A stretch of 64,000 bases of DNA, taken from assembly GCA_021825585.1 (NCBI GenBank), contig JAKAGT010000003.1, positions 1-64,000 of the forward strand. The letters are read 5' to 3'. Made by a program: the position numbers and the translations under genes. Source of the DNA: Bacteroidota bacterium. Lineage in GTDB: Bacteria; Bacteroidota; Ignavibacteria; Kryptoniales; JAKASW01. Below, piece by piece: positions 8,460-18,048 of the stretch. Within the stretch, counting starts at the first letter, position 1; each line of letters begins with the position of its first letter. A model generated the notes under the pieces. It saw only the letters and a program-made list of their open reading frames with translations, was not told the origin of the DNA and made no database searches.

Positions 8460-9476
8460 GTGTCCTTTGATGTTAGATTCTTCAACATTGGATATTTTGT
8501 GGCGGCGCTACTCCTCGTATTCTCGTTCACGCGGGCGTCATTTTCTCAGTCGAAGACCGAATGGGGTGGATACCTTCAGACTCGTTTCTCCGATGACTTT
8601 CACTCCAACGCCGGCTTCTCAATACGCAGAGCCAAGTTGTGGATAGACGGACCTGTGCCGGACGTTACCAACTTCTCTTTCCGCATGCAGGGAATCTTTA
8701 GATACCAGACGAGCGGCACGTTCATGCTCCAGGACGTCTATGCCGAATACAAACTCCCATTTGGCTTTGTGCGAGGTGGGCAGTTTGTTCCAGACTTCGC
8801 CCTCGAGAGACAGCAGGGCGATGCGTTCATCCCGCTCATTGAAAGAGCCGCAGTCGTCAACTCTCTCATTCCATCCGGCGACACTTATGCCCGTGACATA
8901 GGCGCGGAATTCGTGCTCGAACCGAAGGAATCCGGTTTTCACACTAGCTTTGGCATATACAACGGCAACGGCGGAAACACGAAGTCTAATGAAGACAGGC
9001 AATTCCTTTATACCAACAGGACAACCTACGACATTCGCTTCACCGGCAATCTTTCCTGGACTAACGGCTTTTCAGTTGCCTACCGGGACAAGAGAGACCT
9101 CTCCTTCCCAAGCATTCTTGGAAGCGGCAAGACATTCAGCGGCACTGACTTTCGCTGGGGACTCGAGTCACATCTTAAGTCCAGCAAATGGGAAATCCAG
9201 GGTGAATATATTCAGGCTGATCTGGAGAGCCAGCGAAACTACGGTTATTATGTGTTCGGAGGTTATGACTTCGATCGCCTGAACGCGGTTGTACTTTCCA
9301 CCGAGAAGCTTCAGGTGGTCAACACATCGTATGCCAATGCGCCATGGTACATTGTCGGTTATTCACATTTCTTCAACGGTCAGAGATTCAAAGTCATGGT
9401 CGACGGGCGGGCACAGAATGTCAGTGACCATAGCAACTATGGTGGAACGTTGCAACTTCAAATATTCCTCAACTGA
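8460..9476 (+). CDS. OprP/OprO-like outer membrane porin
   Basis: A 338-residue protein with an N-terminal signal sequence ('FFNIGYFVAALLLVFSF', cleavage near S-F-S-Q) and alternating aromatic beta-strands across the rest. 'GYLQTRFSDDF', 'SIRRAKLWIDGPV' and 'GGQFVPDFALERQQ' match the phosphate-selective porin O/P family, which forms trimeric barrels for anions. I placed the start at GTG 8460, where AAGG lies 9 bases upstream and the signal peptide begins; the longer open frame adds ~120 residues without coding character. It lies downstream of the TauE exporter in the same direction. Substrate specificity is not deducible. Confidence 0.78.
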   Translation: MSFDVRFFNIGYFVAALLLVFSFTRASFSQSKTEWGGYLQTRFSDDFHSNAGFSIRRAKLWIDGPVPDVTNFSFRMQGIFRYQTSGTFMLQDVYAEYKLPFGFVRGGQFVPDFALERQQGDAFIPLIERAAVVNSLIPSGDTYARDIGAEFVLEPKESGFHTSFGIYNGNGGNTKSNEDRQFLYTNRTTYDIRFTGNLSWTNGFSVAYRDKRDLSFPSILGSGKTFSGTDFRWGLESHLKSSKWEIQGEYIQADLESQRNYGYYVFGGYDFDRLNAVVLSTEKLQVVNTSYANAPWYIVGYSHFFNGQRFKVMVDGRAQNVSDHSNYGGTLQLQIFLN

Positions 9477-9521
9477 AGAGAGTTGCACACAGGTGAACAT
9501 GAGGAACGACAACGTTTTCTT

Positions 9522-9654
9522 ACCGCAAGGACACAAAGGTCTTACGTCCGTCTCGCCACAGCGTTGTGTACGAGATCTCGCCAAAGGCGGACAAAGGACA
9601 CTAAGAAATATGTTTCTTTGCGATCTTTGTGCTTTTCCTTCGTGATCTTGCGGT
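9522..9654. repeat. MITE-like element with terminal inverted repeats
   Basis: About 133 bp bounded by imperfect 18-bp inverted repeats: ACCGCAAGGACACAAAGG on the left, and on the right the complement of ACCGCAAGATCACGAAGG (15 of 18 match). A smaller inner hairpin, AAGAAA/TTTCTT, lies near 9603-9618. There is no coding capacity. It sits between the porin stop and the 5'-truncated CDF gene, so it may mark the breakpoint that removed the CDF start. Confidence 0.6.
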
Positions 9655-9703
9655 TCAGTGTTTTCACTGAGGTTTACCATGTCAAGAGGGCAATAAATGG
9701 AAC

Positions 9704-10183
9704 ATGAACACATTCGGCCTGAAACGCGCGCAGATACTTGCGGCAATATTCAATTCCGTTCTTCTGATAATCGTAAGCCTCTTTCTGATGAAGGAGGCCG
9801 TGGTGCACCTTGTCCACCCGGCGCACGTCGAAGCGGGCTTGATGATGATCGTAGGAGGGTTCGGACTCATTGCGAACCTGCTCGGAACATTTCTCCTTTG
9901 CCGCGATTCCGCGGATAACATCAACATCAGAGCATCGCACCTGCATTTCGAGACGCATGTGGATGTCGGGCCGGAAGTCGCAGTGAGGGATACTACTGAA
10001 CTGCGAAAGGATATTGTGGCCCGACTTTCGAATGATTTCTGTATAAACCACGTCACATTACAGTTCGAATGCGGGCTGTGCGGGAGGGAAAGAATTGGTG
10101 TGAGAATCGGGATTCGCCAAAGGTCCTCAGTCCCGGCATGTGCTGCATCCATCGTGGAGATTGGGACATTCTTGACCCAATAA
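9704..10183 (+). pseudogene. Cation diffusion facilitator (CzcD-like) remnant with internal deletion
   Basis: The frame opens with 'NTFGLKRAQILAAIFNSVLL', a hallmark of TM3 of CDF (Zn/Cd/Co) transporters, continues through TM4 to 'NIRASHLH', then jumps into the C-terminal cytoplasmic domain ('HFETHVDVGPEVAVRDTTEL', 'INHVTLQFECG'). Missing are TM1-TM2 with the first metal-binding His/Asp pair, and TM5-TM6 with the start of the C-terminal domain. CDF proteins normally have ~300 residues and six helices; this has 159. The junction at H-L-H fits recombination between the two HLH-coding sites usually present in this family, which is an inference. The last ~35 residues after 'CGLCG' look unrelated. 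It is probably non-functional and lies next to the repeat at 9522-9654. Confidence 0.75.
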
Positions 10184-10362
10184 TATCTCTTTCGACAGTC
10201 TGCCAGGCAACGTTCTCCGGACGATCGAGGAGAAATCCGAAGTGCAATCCGAAATCGCGTGTTGATGAGCCTTTTCCTGAGATCGCCCTAAAGTGCGTTT
10301 AATTATATCCGATATCTATGTTGTGACTGTGAAAAAGTAACCCAAGAGAGATTGAATATTAC

Positions 10363-12249
10363 ATGACTTGCACGGTTAGTGTGATCAAAGACCATTCGAG
10401 TACACCTAGATTCACTGAGGTAAGTGAAGACCTTTTCGTGCAACACAACGGTCCACGCTACCGGACACCCATTGATCTCCAACTGACCCCGGATCAACCG
10501 TTGCGATTTCTGGTCGTTGGAGGTTGCCTTGCACAGCCGTTTCCTGAGGTCGCCTCGATTATCAATCCTGAATTCAGCGGTGACTTTATTCTGCTTAACA
10601 ATTTCGACCCCTTTCCTGAAATTCCGCAGGAAACAATATCGCGATACGATTTTCAGATCATCCACCTCCCTCTGCGATCTATCTTGGGAAATGCGTACTT
10701 CCAACTGCCGGATGACGTCGAGAGCCACGAAGAATTCCTGGCACAGACTCAGGATTACCTTGCCCGCTATTTGGCCAACGTCATGAAGTTGAACACGGAA
10801 TACAAGCTCTTGACATTCGTGCTCGGATTTATGGTACCACAGCAGAATCCGCTGGGGCGATTGCAGCCGCGATACGATCTCCGCAACATCATGTACTTCA
10901 TGGAACGGCTTAACATGTTCCTGGCTTCCGAGGTTGGCAGGAGAGAAAACGCGTACTTTGTGGACGTCGACCAGATTTCAAGCGGCATTGGCAAGAAAGC
11001 CGTCCAGGACGACGGGGTGTGGTCATTTTCACATGGGACGACGTTGAGCGACGGCGACCACGACCACGACCTGAACCGCCTCGAGCCGCCCCCCCCGATG
11101 CAGCATCATTATTCCGCCCGCTGGGTCGAATTTTTCGAGGCGCTGCTTTATGAGATCTTTGCAATGCATCGTACACTCAAACAACAGGATATCGTTAAGT
11201 TGGTCGCTGTTGATCTCGATGATACTTTGTGGCGCGGAGTAGCAGCTGACGGAACGCTGGGAGCCATCGAGGGGTGGCCCATGGGATTCATGGAGACGCT
11301 TCTCTATCTAAAAAAGCGCGGCATTCTGCTGGCGATCGTCAGCAAGAACGACGAACAATTCATCCGAGGAAAGTGGAATGATATAGTCCAGGGCCAGATC
11401 GCTCTTTCGGATTTTGCAATTCACAGGATCAATTTTTGCAGCAAGGTGGAGAACCTCGCCGAAATTATTCGGGAAGTGAACATCCTTCCGAAGAATGTTG
11501 TAATGATTGACGACAACCCCGTGGAACGCGCATTGATTCAGGCAGGAATGCCGGACGTGCGCGTATTGGGAAGTCATCTTTACTATTTGAAAAGAATTCT
11601 TCTCTGGGCCTCGGAGACCCAACAACCGATAATCACGCGGGAATCCAGTCGGAAAACCGAGATGGTGCAGGCTCAATTGGAGCGTGAATCTGTCCGCAGG
11701 AAACTGTCGCACGAAGAGTTCCTCCAATCCCTCCATCTTCATGTGGCTGTGTCGATCCTTCATGATACCAGTGACGTGCATATGGGCCGGGCTCTTGAAC
11801 TGTTCAACAAAACCAACCAGTTCAACACCAGAAGCGAGCGCTACACATTGGAGCAATGCCAAAGGAACTTTGCCGCCGGCGAGCGTCTCTATGTCCTGCA
11901 GGCGGAGGATCGCTTCACGCAATACGGATTGATCGGCGCGGCATGGGTGAATGGAAACCGTATCGAACACATGGTGATGAGTTGTCGAGCTCTCGGCTTG
12001 AACATCGAGGAATCCTTCATGGCCTTTCTGGCAAGCCAGCTTGTCCTGGAAAATGAATCGACAATGGAGGGGATATTGCTACTTACCGACGCGAACATTG
12101 CCTGTCGGCAGCTTTTCGCCAATAACGGGTTTGAGAACACGACGGACAACCCATCAATCTGGTCGCGACAGCTTGCAGCACCATTTCCTTTCCCGACTCA
12201 CATCTCCTTCACGGCGCCCGGCATAAAGGAAAACGTTGTTCTTCTCTAA
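10363..12249 (+). CDS. HAD-IIIC family phosphatase / FkbH-like protein
   Basis: A 628-residue protein with an N-terminal SGNH-like region (~40-270), a HAD-IIIC catalytic core and a C-terminal acyltransferase-like extension. The HAD nucleophile motif is 'AVDLDDTLWRGV' with Asp near 283, followed by 'AIVSKNDEQF' (motif II) and 'NVVMIDDNPVERALI' (motif IV). FkbH-type proteins load a glyceryl unit onto an acyl carrier protein in polyketide pathways or act in surface-glycan modification. No PKS gene is nearby, so the role is open. It is a single plus-strand gene converging on the giant minus-strand gene; the ~180 bp between them shows no clear terminator. Confidence 0.85.
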   Translation: MTCTVSVIKDHSSTPRFTEVSEDLFVQHNGPRYRTPIDLQLTPDQPLRFLVVGGCLAQPFPEVASIINPEFSGDFILLNNFDPFPEIPQETISRYDFQIIHLPLRSILGNAYFQLPDDVESHEEFLAQTQDYLARYLANVMKLNTEYKLLTFVLGFMVPQQNPLGRLQPRYDLRNIMYFMERLNMFLASEVGRRENAYFVDVDQISSGIGKKAVQDDGVWSFSHGTTLSDGDHDHDLNRLEPPPPMQHHYSARWVEFFEALLYEIFAMHRTLKQQDIVKLVAVDLDDTLWRGVAADGTLGAIEGWPMGFMETLLYLKKRGILLAIVSKNDEQFIRGKWNDIVQGQIALSDFAIHRINFCSKVENLAEIIREVNILPKNVVMIDDNPVERALIQAGMPDVRVLGSHLYYLKRILLWASETQQPIITRESSRKTEMVQAQLERESVRRKLSHEEFLQSLHLHVAVSILHDTSDVHMGRALELFNKTNQFNTRSERYTLEQCQRNFAAGERLYVLQAEDRFTQYGLIGAAWVNGNRIEHMVMSCRALGLNIEESFMAFLASQLVLENESTMEGILLLTDANIACRQLFANNGFENTTDNPSIWSRQLAAPFPFPTHISFTAPGIKENVVLL

Positions 12250-12429
12250 ATACCGATGGATTCTCCGGTCCATTTTCAACTCGTTAATGATGCGGTTCTG
12301 GACCGTTGATCTGGCGGCAGCTTAGAGACAAATCGTCGGTCTCGCAGTTTACTTGTGCGGTCTTTTAGCGCGTCAGTCGATGTCAGGTCATTTGCCGGAA
12401 ACTATTGTGCGACGTGCCGGGAGAATTTC

Positions 12430-15400
12430 CTATCCGTTTTCGCCTGTCAACTTGGCGATTTGTATCAGGTAAAATCTCAGAAGGTCCTGCTGTTTCGGCT
12501 CCAGCGCCTGCTCCTCAATTTTAATTATTGTCTCGACTTCTCTGAGCGCACGGATTATGTTCACCGGCACTTCAACCATCGATTTCGATATCGTGGTCAA
12601 ATAGTCGAGGGAAGCCGAAAGAAATTCCTGCATGCTGTCGTTAAGATTGGGCGCCGCTAACTGAGGCGGTATCTTTATTCTCTTCGGGCTGAACAAATAC
12701 TCCTTCTGCAATTCGGACGACGACAATGAATTAAGAGCGGTCGCAAGCTCAGAGAAGCTCGCAACCCGTTGGAATACCGGCTTCTCAAGAAGCTGCCAGA
12801 TCTTTGTCCTCAAGGAGCCAACCTCCACCGGTACTTTCAATAACTTCTCGACCTCTTCCAGCCATTTGGCACTTATGCCCGGACCTATTTGTGATTGAAG
12901 CCAATCGGTATCCGTATTGAAGAAATTCTGCTGGAGCAGGACCGCGACATCGGGTCTCACAGTCGGAAGGAGTTGCGGTATGAAGGCGTCGCCGGTGAAA
13001 AACTCGGACACGTCGAGTCCGTGCCTCCGCAGCAATTCCTTTTGAAAGAGCGGCAGGTACTTTTTCATTAGATCGATATCTTCTCGCAGCGCAGTCAGGG
13101 CGGAATTGCCGGGAGGGAAGGCCTTTTCCAGCCTGTCGATGTAAGTCAGATCAGCGTCATGGTAAACCCGCAGGGTGTGGAGCATTTCGTACACAGGAAG
13201 GCGGGGAAGTACCTGGTCGGCAATTAGAGTGAGAGGCTCACCTTCCGTGAATTCCATTTGGGAGAAATTGTCGAGGGCGCGGAAGAGTCCGGCAGTCAGC
13301 TGGTTTATGCCGAGGACCACCGTCTGTGCCTGATTATGGGAAATTGCGCGAAGCAGGCTGCCGTACTTGGAAAGCGGGATAGTACCGGCAATCCTCTGAA
13401 TTATCTCTTCGCCTGCACCTTGTCCCGCTTCTTGTCCCGGCCGGGCTGTGGGCCGGTCCCTGAGAGGAGGCGTCGTTCTCCCGATGAAGTAGGAGATGAT
13501 GTGAATGCCTATAATATCTTCCTCTCTGCCGTAGAGTATCTGCCTGAAATTGTCCCTGTGAATCTCCAGGAATTTATCGAAAATCTTGTCGTGCCTGCCG
13601 ATCGTAAGCCGTTCAAGTTCCTGCAGGCCGCGGGTTCTGAATTGGAGTCTTGTTTCGGAGAGCGGTTCGCTTGCCCTGAACGCCTCGCTTTCGTAGAAAT
13701 CCTGTGCCTTCCGGATATGGTGTATAAGCTGAGACAGCTCTTCCACAGGGAGCTGGCGGCATTTTTCAAACAGGTTGCTCTGGAATGTTCTCAGGTCGCC
13801 GGATGCGAAGACTCCCATGAGTGGAGTCGTCGCGTAGAAAGTGCTGCGCCGCGTAGAGGCCTGAAGGTAGTTTGAGAATCTTCGGGCAGAGTCGTCGTCG
13901 TCGACGAACAGCCGTTTTCCGGATACGGGCGAGTAGTATCCGCCCTGTCGCTGCATGGGCTCGCCGCTGCCCAGTTTCATTCTGAGCTTGCCGATAAGTC
14001 CGTGCGAACTCAGCCATGTCAGCAATTCATACTTTGACTCGAGGTAAAGGGTCATTCCCATCGCCTGACCGACTTGCTGGCTCAGGTCCGATCCGGCTAC
14101 GAAGATTTCCGTTATTATTTCGGAGAACCTGTCGCTGGTCTCCTGGTTCATCCTCCTGCTCTGAAACGCGTAATCCCACACCTTATTGAGATAGTTCTTG
14201 ATTCCCTTCACTGATTCGATGTCCTCGAACAAAGGGACGATCCAGACGTTGGGGATTTCACTATCGCTTCTCTCGCGGAGAATCTCTTCGCGCTTCGAAC
14301 GCAGTTTCCGTTCCAGCGAAATCAAGGCTTCGGGCTTCGTGGTCATGCTGACTTGCAGGGCGAGCACCAGACCGGGATTGCCGTATTTGCCCGACAGCTC
14401 GTTTATCTCATTGATATTGTGGACAGTCGTGTCGATGGCGAATTGATCCTGCGCCGTGACGAGTTTCTGGTGAATGCGTGGAGTGACCACGAACCGCTTC
14501 AGCAAATCCCGGAATTGACTTGCTTCAAGCAGGAGGTCCGGATTCGACAGGTTCTCTACGACCCTGGGAATCAGCGAATGGATGGTCTTTCTCAGCTGCT
14601 TGTTCAGCGAAAAGTAATACTCCAGCGTATCTCTCCGTCTCTTGCGAAGATCGAGCATCTCCCGTTCAAGATGATCGTTGTGCTGCCACAGGGATGTCAA
14701 CGGGTCTTTTGCTACGTGGAGCTTCATCCCTACATTTCGAAATTTCCCCGGTCGCATGTTGACAGGGAGCGTGCCGCGATATCTCTTCTCGAGTTGATGA
14801 GTAAGCCGCGTGATCGTCGAAAGCAAGGCCGAGAATTTCTTGTTGTTATCAGGGAGCTTTTCGATTTCGGTCAGCAGCCGTTCGTCGATCCGGACGTCTG
14901 AATCGGATTTCAGCAGCAACTGGATTATTCGTGCCTGACGAGCCACATTCTCGATCAGAACTGCGCCTGCGAGGCTGTGTCCCTGTCCGGAAGGCCTGTT
15001 GCTGCCGTCCCAATCTCCCCAGAAGGAAAGAAAGGTCTCATATTGGCCGTCAGAATGAAGGCTGAGATAATTCTCGACGGCGATCATGGTACCCAGATCA
15101 AGCAGCAATTCATCGGGCTCCTGGCTCGACACAATGGGAACGTTCAACCCGAAATATTCCCTGACGAGTTCGGTCCCCAGGTTTCTATAGAACCGGTCGG
15201 CGATTTCTTTCTTGTGAAAGACTGCGTCCGTGAGCTTCTCGAACAGCAGCTCAGTCTGCAAAGAGTACATCTGGGTCGGATGTACGGTGCGGTCGAAGAG
15301 TCTCTTACGGAATGCTTCCTTCCGTCTTGACAAATCGTCTTTATAGAATTCCTTTTCCAGAAGTTCTTTCGCAGCCGGGTCGCCGGAGAGATACAGGTTG

Positions 15401-18021
15401 GCCTTCTCATTTATTATTCTCTGCCGATCTTCGAGTCTCGTCCTGAAGACGGCTAACCGGGAAGGGAGAAAATCCTCATCGATCCTTCTCCTGTGAAGTT
15501 CGTCGTCCGCCTGCAGGTCGAATCTACGTATAAACTCTCTTACCAGATTGCCAGTGTTCGCACGAATAGCGGACTCAATTTCTCTCCACCGGTCTGTGCC
15601 GTCAATAATGTTGACCTGTCTTCGATGGTTAAGCTCTCTGTGTTGGAAGTGCCTTCGATTATAATTGGCCGCTTCTTCCGCAATCATCCTGTTCAGATCA
15701 ATTAGAACGCGCCTCGTCTTCTTTACAAGGGTCACGGCATCGTCGGTTCCGCCGAGCGTCAGGCGGAAAGACTTTCTTCCGGTATCGAAACCGCGTTCGG
15801 TACGCGCGAATGTCGATAGCGGGACTAATCCGACACCCTGCCTGGCCAGCCCCGACGCCAACCAGTCGAGTGAGAGGCCCGCAGGGAGATTGTTAATAAT
15901 CATCCTGGGGTACATGCTCCCGACAGGCGGGTCTATCCTGATGTCGAATTGGTTCCGCTCCCTGGGCAAATGTTCGGTGGCATCAAGAAGCGCATCGCTT
16001 CTCGATTTGAATATCCGGTTTCTCAGGCGATAGTATGCATTTACGTTCTCTACTCTGTTCCGGTAAAAGAGGTAAGCGAGGCTAATGGCGCCGACATTCG
16101 GTTCCAAAGCGGAAATCAGGGAGGAGAACCTGGCGAACAGGTCCTTTTGCCTTATTTCAACGACCGATAGCCGCGCACCGGCGAATGAATCTGTTTTCGA
16201 CATGGAATGAACCGTAATGACACGGTCGGACTCTTCTTCGGTAATGTAGCCTGAACGGACGAGGTCATCCGTTGTTTGCCGAATCGTCGGTATCTGTTCC
16301 AATGTTTCGGACGGTTTGACGTTTTGATACGAAAGGTCGTCGATAACGTAGATATTCCGATCGAGGAGCCACTTTATCAGCTCGACAATGTCCGCATGGT
16401 TGAAAATTTGTCCCGTTGCATTGTGAGGGTTATTTATTACAACCGCCCCGTATTTCGACCAATCCGGGTCAGATGCCAGACGCGTTTGGACTGCGCCGAT
16501 AATTGCTTCCACATCGAGTTGATAATCCTCCGTTAAGGCGACGGGGAAGACTTTCGGGACACAATGTTCATACGTCCAGCTCAGGTCGGGGATTACGACT
16601 TCTCTTATCCCGCAATGAAAACCGAGCAGGCTAAGTACTGTCCGCGATGAGCCGCTGGCTACAAGCGAGCACTCCGGCCTGTACTCGGGATGATGATTGA
16701 GGAACGAGCTCAGATAGCTGCGGCTGAGTTCACCTGTCCAGTTCCTGTCATGAATGTTTCTGCCCATTTCCTCAACGAGGCCGACTGCATCGAGGGTCTG
16801 AAACCTGTCGACTTCGGCACGTTCCGCGTGACGCAGGACCGATGCAAGATGCATGTTGACATCGTTTCCAAAGTTCGTGACCGCGCTTTCGATGAGGCGA
16901 CTTCCGTTTTCCACGATTTTCTCGAGCCTGTCCTCGACATGCGACACGATCCTTCCGACGGATTGAAGCGCGGGCACTCCCGCCATCCCTTCGTACTCGG
17001 CCTCCAGGCTTATGTCGTTTTGAGACGCTTCCTTGGCCGGTGGATTAGCCAGCAGATATCCGAGGAGTTCGATCTCCGTTGACGAGGGTGTACCCTTCAG
17101 CTGGAAATGAACCGTCTCAATCACCTGCAGGAAATCCGAATTGCCGGCGAGGAATGTAACGGACAGGTTCTTCAGTCGGGGATCCAACACCGCGGGTGTG
17201 ATAAACCTGAGAACCCGGTTCATCATCTTGGCTTCGCGGGAGAGTGAAAGATGGTTTGGAGCGTCATTGGCTTCGATGAACATCAGGGGACTCGTGAGGC
17301 TCATCTGCCGCAGCTGGCGTCTCGATTCCTCCGACACTACTTCACCCATCAGCAGGAACGCAGGAGATGACTGGTCAGAATCGAGATATCCGGCCAGTTG
17401 ATGAACCATGAGTGATTCGTCATTGTCAAGTGTGACTAACCTGATGTCGGGGAAATCCCGCAGGAAATGGGGTATGTCGATTCCGAAAAGATAGATCGTG
17501 ACAGGGCGAAGTGCCATGAAATCGGACAAAGAATGAAACAGCACCCGGAGTGCTTCAAGTATCCCACCCGAAGCGAGTATGATCTCACGCTTTCCTGTCT
17601 TTTCACCGAGGTCATAAGAGAGAGGTTCCTGCTGTTCTTTTGACAGCCAATCGTTGAAGCGCTGTACCACAGGATGCGGTTTCGATTTCAGGAAGCCGCC
17701 GCGCGGTGAGTACGGCGCGCTTCTTTTGACAAGCTCGGCGAGGAAGGAGACTTTAGTCTTGTCTTCGGATGACAAACCCAGGTACTCGACGATCTCGTCA
17801 AGATTGTCGATGCCTAACTGCTCGCTCGACACATCGATTCCCAGCGCAAGGCGGAGATATGCGGAGTACAGGCGAACATCCTGGACCGGATTACCAATAT
17901 GAAAATTTACGCGTTCCTCCGGAGGGACGGGCGACATCGCGGTGGATTCGCTTATCTCGGAAACCTTTGCCGCACGTATCGGTCTTAACTCGAAGAGTTC
18001 TAACGGATCTTTATCTGCCAA
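12430..18021 (-). CDS. Giant fusion: tandem aminotransferase-like regions plus PEP-carboxylase-like C-terminal region
   Basis: 1,863 residues from TTG 18021. Residues ~140-340 resemble a fold-type I aminotransferase without its lysine. Residues ~400-810 are an intact class I/II aminotransferase: 'INNPHNATGQ' (~529), 'VIDDLSYQN' and 'HSMSKTDSFAGARLSV' with PLP lysine 609. From ~830 to the end, motifs follow the order of PEP carboxylase: 'RTVHPTQ' (His914; family TAHPTE), 'FWGDWDGSNRP' (~1000; family WIGGDRDGNP), 'IVPLFEDIE' (~1262), 'AGSDLSQQVGQ' (~1310; family GYSDSNKDGG), 'GSGEPMQRQGG' (~1350; family HGRGGSVGRGG), ending ..TGENG (family ..RNTG). The catalytic His is kept but several other active-site positions are changed. 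Joint function (oxaloacetate to aspartate, or a regulatory role) is inference. It follows the SPFH gene by 27 bp. Confidence 0.8.
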   Translation of the reverse strand: MADKDPLELFELRPIRAAKVSEISESTAMSPVPPEERVNFHIGNPVQDVRLYSAYLRLALGIDVSSEQLGIDNLDEIVEYLGLSSEDKTKVSFLAELVKRSAPYSPRGGFLKSKPHPVVQRFNDWLSKEQQEPLSYDLGEKTGKREIILASGGILEALRVLFHSLSDFMALRPVTIYLFGIDIPHFLRDFPDIRLVTLDNDESLMVHQLAGYLDSDQSSPAFLLMGEVVSEESRRQLRQMSLTSPLMFIEANDAPNHLSLSREAKMMNRVLRFITPAVLDPRLKNLSVTFLAGNSDFLQVIETVHFQLKGTPSSTEIELLGYLLANPPAKEASQNDISLEAEYEGMAGVPALQSVGRIVSHVEDRLEKIVENGSRLIESAVTNFGNDVNMHLASVLRHAERAEVDRFQTLDAVGLVEEMGRNIHDRNWTGELSRSYLSSFLNHHPEYRPECSLVASGSSRTVLSLLGFHCGIREVVIPDLSWTYEHCVPKVFPVALTEDYQLDVEAIIGAVQTRLASDPDWSKYGAVVINNPHNATGQIFNHADIVELIKWLLDRNIYVIDDLSYQNVKPSETLEQIPTIRQTTDDLVRSGYITEEESDRVITVHSMSKTDSFAGARLSVVEIRQKDLFARFSSLISALEPNVGAISLAYLFYRNRVENVNAYYRLRNRIFKSRSDALLDATEHLPRERNQFDIRIDPPVGSMYPRMIINNLPAGLSLDWLASGLARQGVGLVPLSTFARTERGFDTGRKSFRLTLGGTDDAVTLVKKTRRVLIDLNRMIAEEAANYNRRHFQHRELNHRRQVNIIDGTDRWREIESAIRANTGNLVREFIRRFDLQADDELHRRRIDEDFLPSRLAVFRTRLEDRQRIINEKANLYLSGDPAAKELLEKEFYKDDLSRRKEAFRKRLFDRTVHPTQMYSLQTELLFEKLTDAVFHKKEIADRFYRNLGTELVREYFGLNVPIVSSQEPDELLLDLGTMIAVENYLSLHSDGQYETFLSFWGDWDGSNRPSGQGHSLAGAVLIENVARQARIIQLLLKSDSDVRIDERLLTEIEKLPDNNKKFSALLSTITRLTHQLEKRYRGTLPVNMRPGKFRNVGMKLHVAKDPLTSLWQHNDHLEREMLDLRKRRRDTLEYYFSLNKQLRKTIHSLIPRVVENLSNPDLLLEASQFRDLLKRFVVTPRIHQKLVTAQDQFAIDTTVHNINEINELSGKYGNPGLVLALQVSMTTKPEALISLERKLRSKREEILRERSDSEIPNVWIVPLFEDIESVKGIKNYLNKVWDYAFQSRRMNQETSDRFSEIITEIFVAGSDLSQQVGQAMGMTLYLESKYELLTWLSSHGLIGKLRMKLGSGEPMQRQGGYYSPVSGKRLFVDDDDSARRFSNYLQASTRRSTFYATTPLMGVFASGDLRTFQSNLFEKCRQLPVEELSQLIHHIRKAQDFYESEAFRASEPLSETRLQFRTRGLQELERLTIGRHDKIFDKFLEIHRDNFRQILYGREEDIIGIHIISYFIGRTTPPLRDRPTARPGQEAGQGAGEEIIQRIAGTIPLSKYGSLLRAISHNQAQTVVLGINQLTAGLFRALDNFSQMEFTEGEPLTLIADQVLPRLPVYEMLHTLRVYHDADLTYIDRLEKAFPPGNSALTALREDIDLMKKYLPLFQKELLRRHGLDVSEFFTGDAFIPQLLPTVRPDVAVLLQQNFFNTDTDWLQSQIGPGISAKWLEEVEKLLKVPVEVGSLRTKIWQLLEKPVFQRVASFSELATALNSLSSSELQKEYLFSPKRIKIPPQLAAPNLNDSMQEFLSASLDYLTTISKSMVEVPVNIIRALREVETIIKIEEQALEPKQQDLLRFYLIQIAKLTGENG

Positions 18022-18048
18022 TGTATTCGTGTTCTAAATTGTGGAAGG

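Noticed and set aside
14353-14901. 182-codon plus-strand ORF inside the giant gene
   Set aside because: Opposite the PEPC-like region and without independent start signals.
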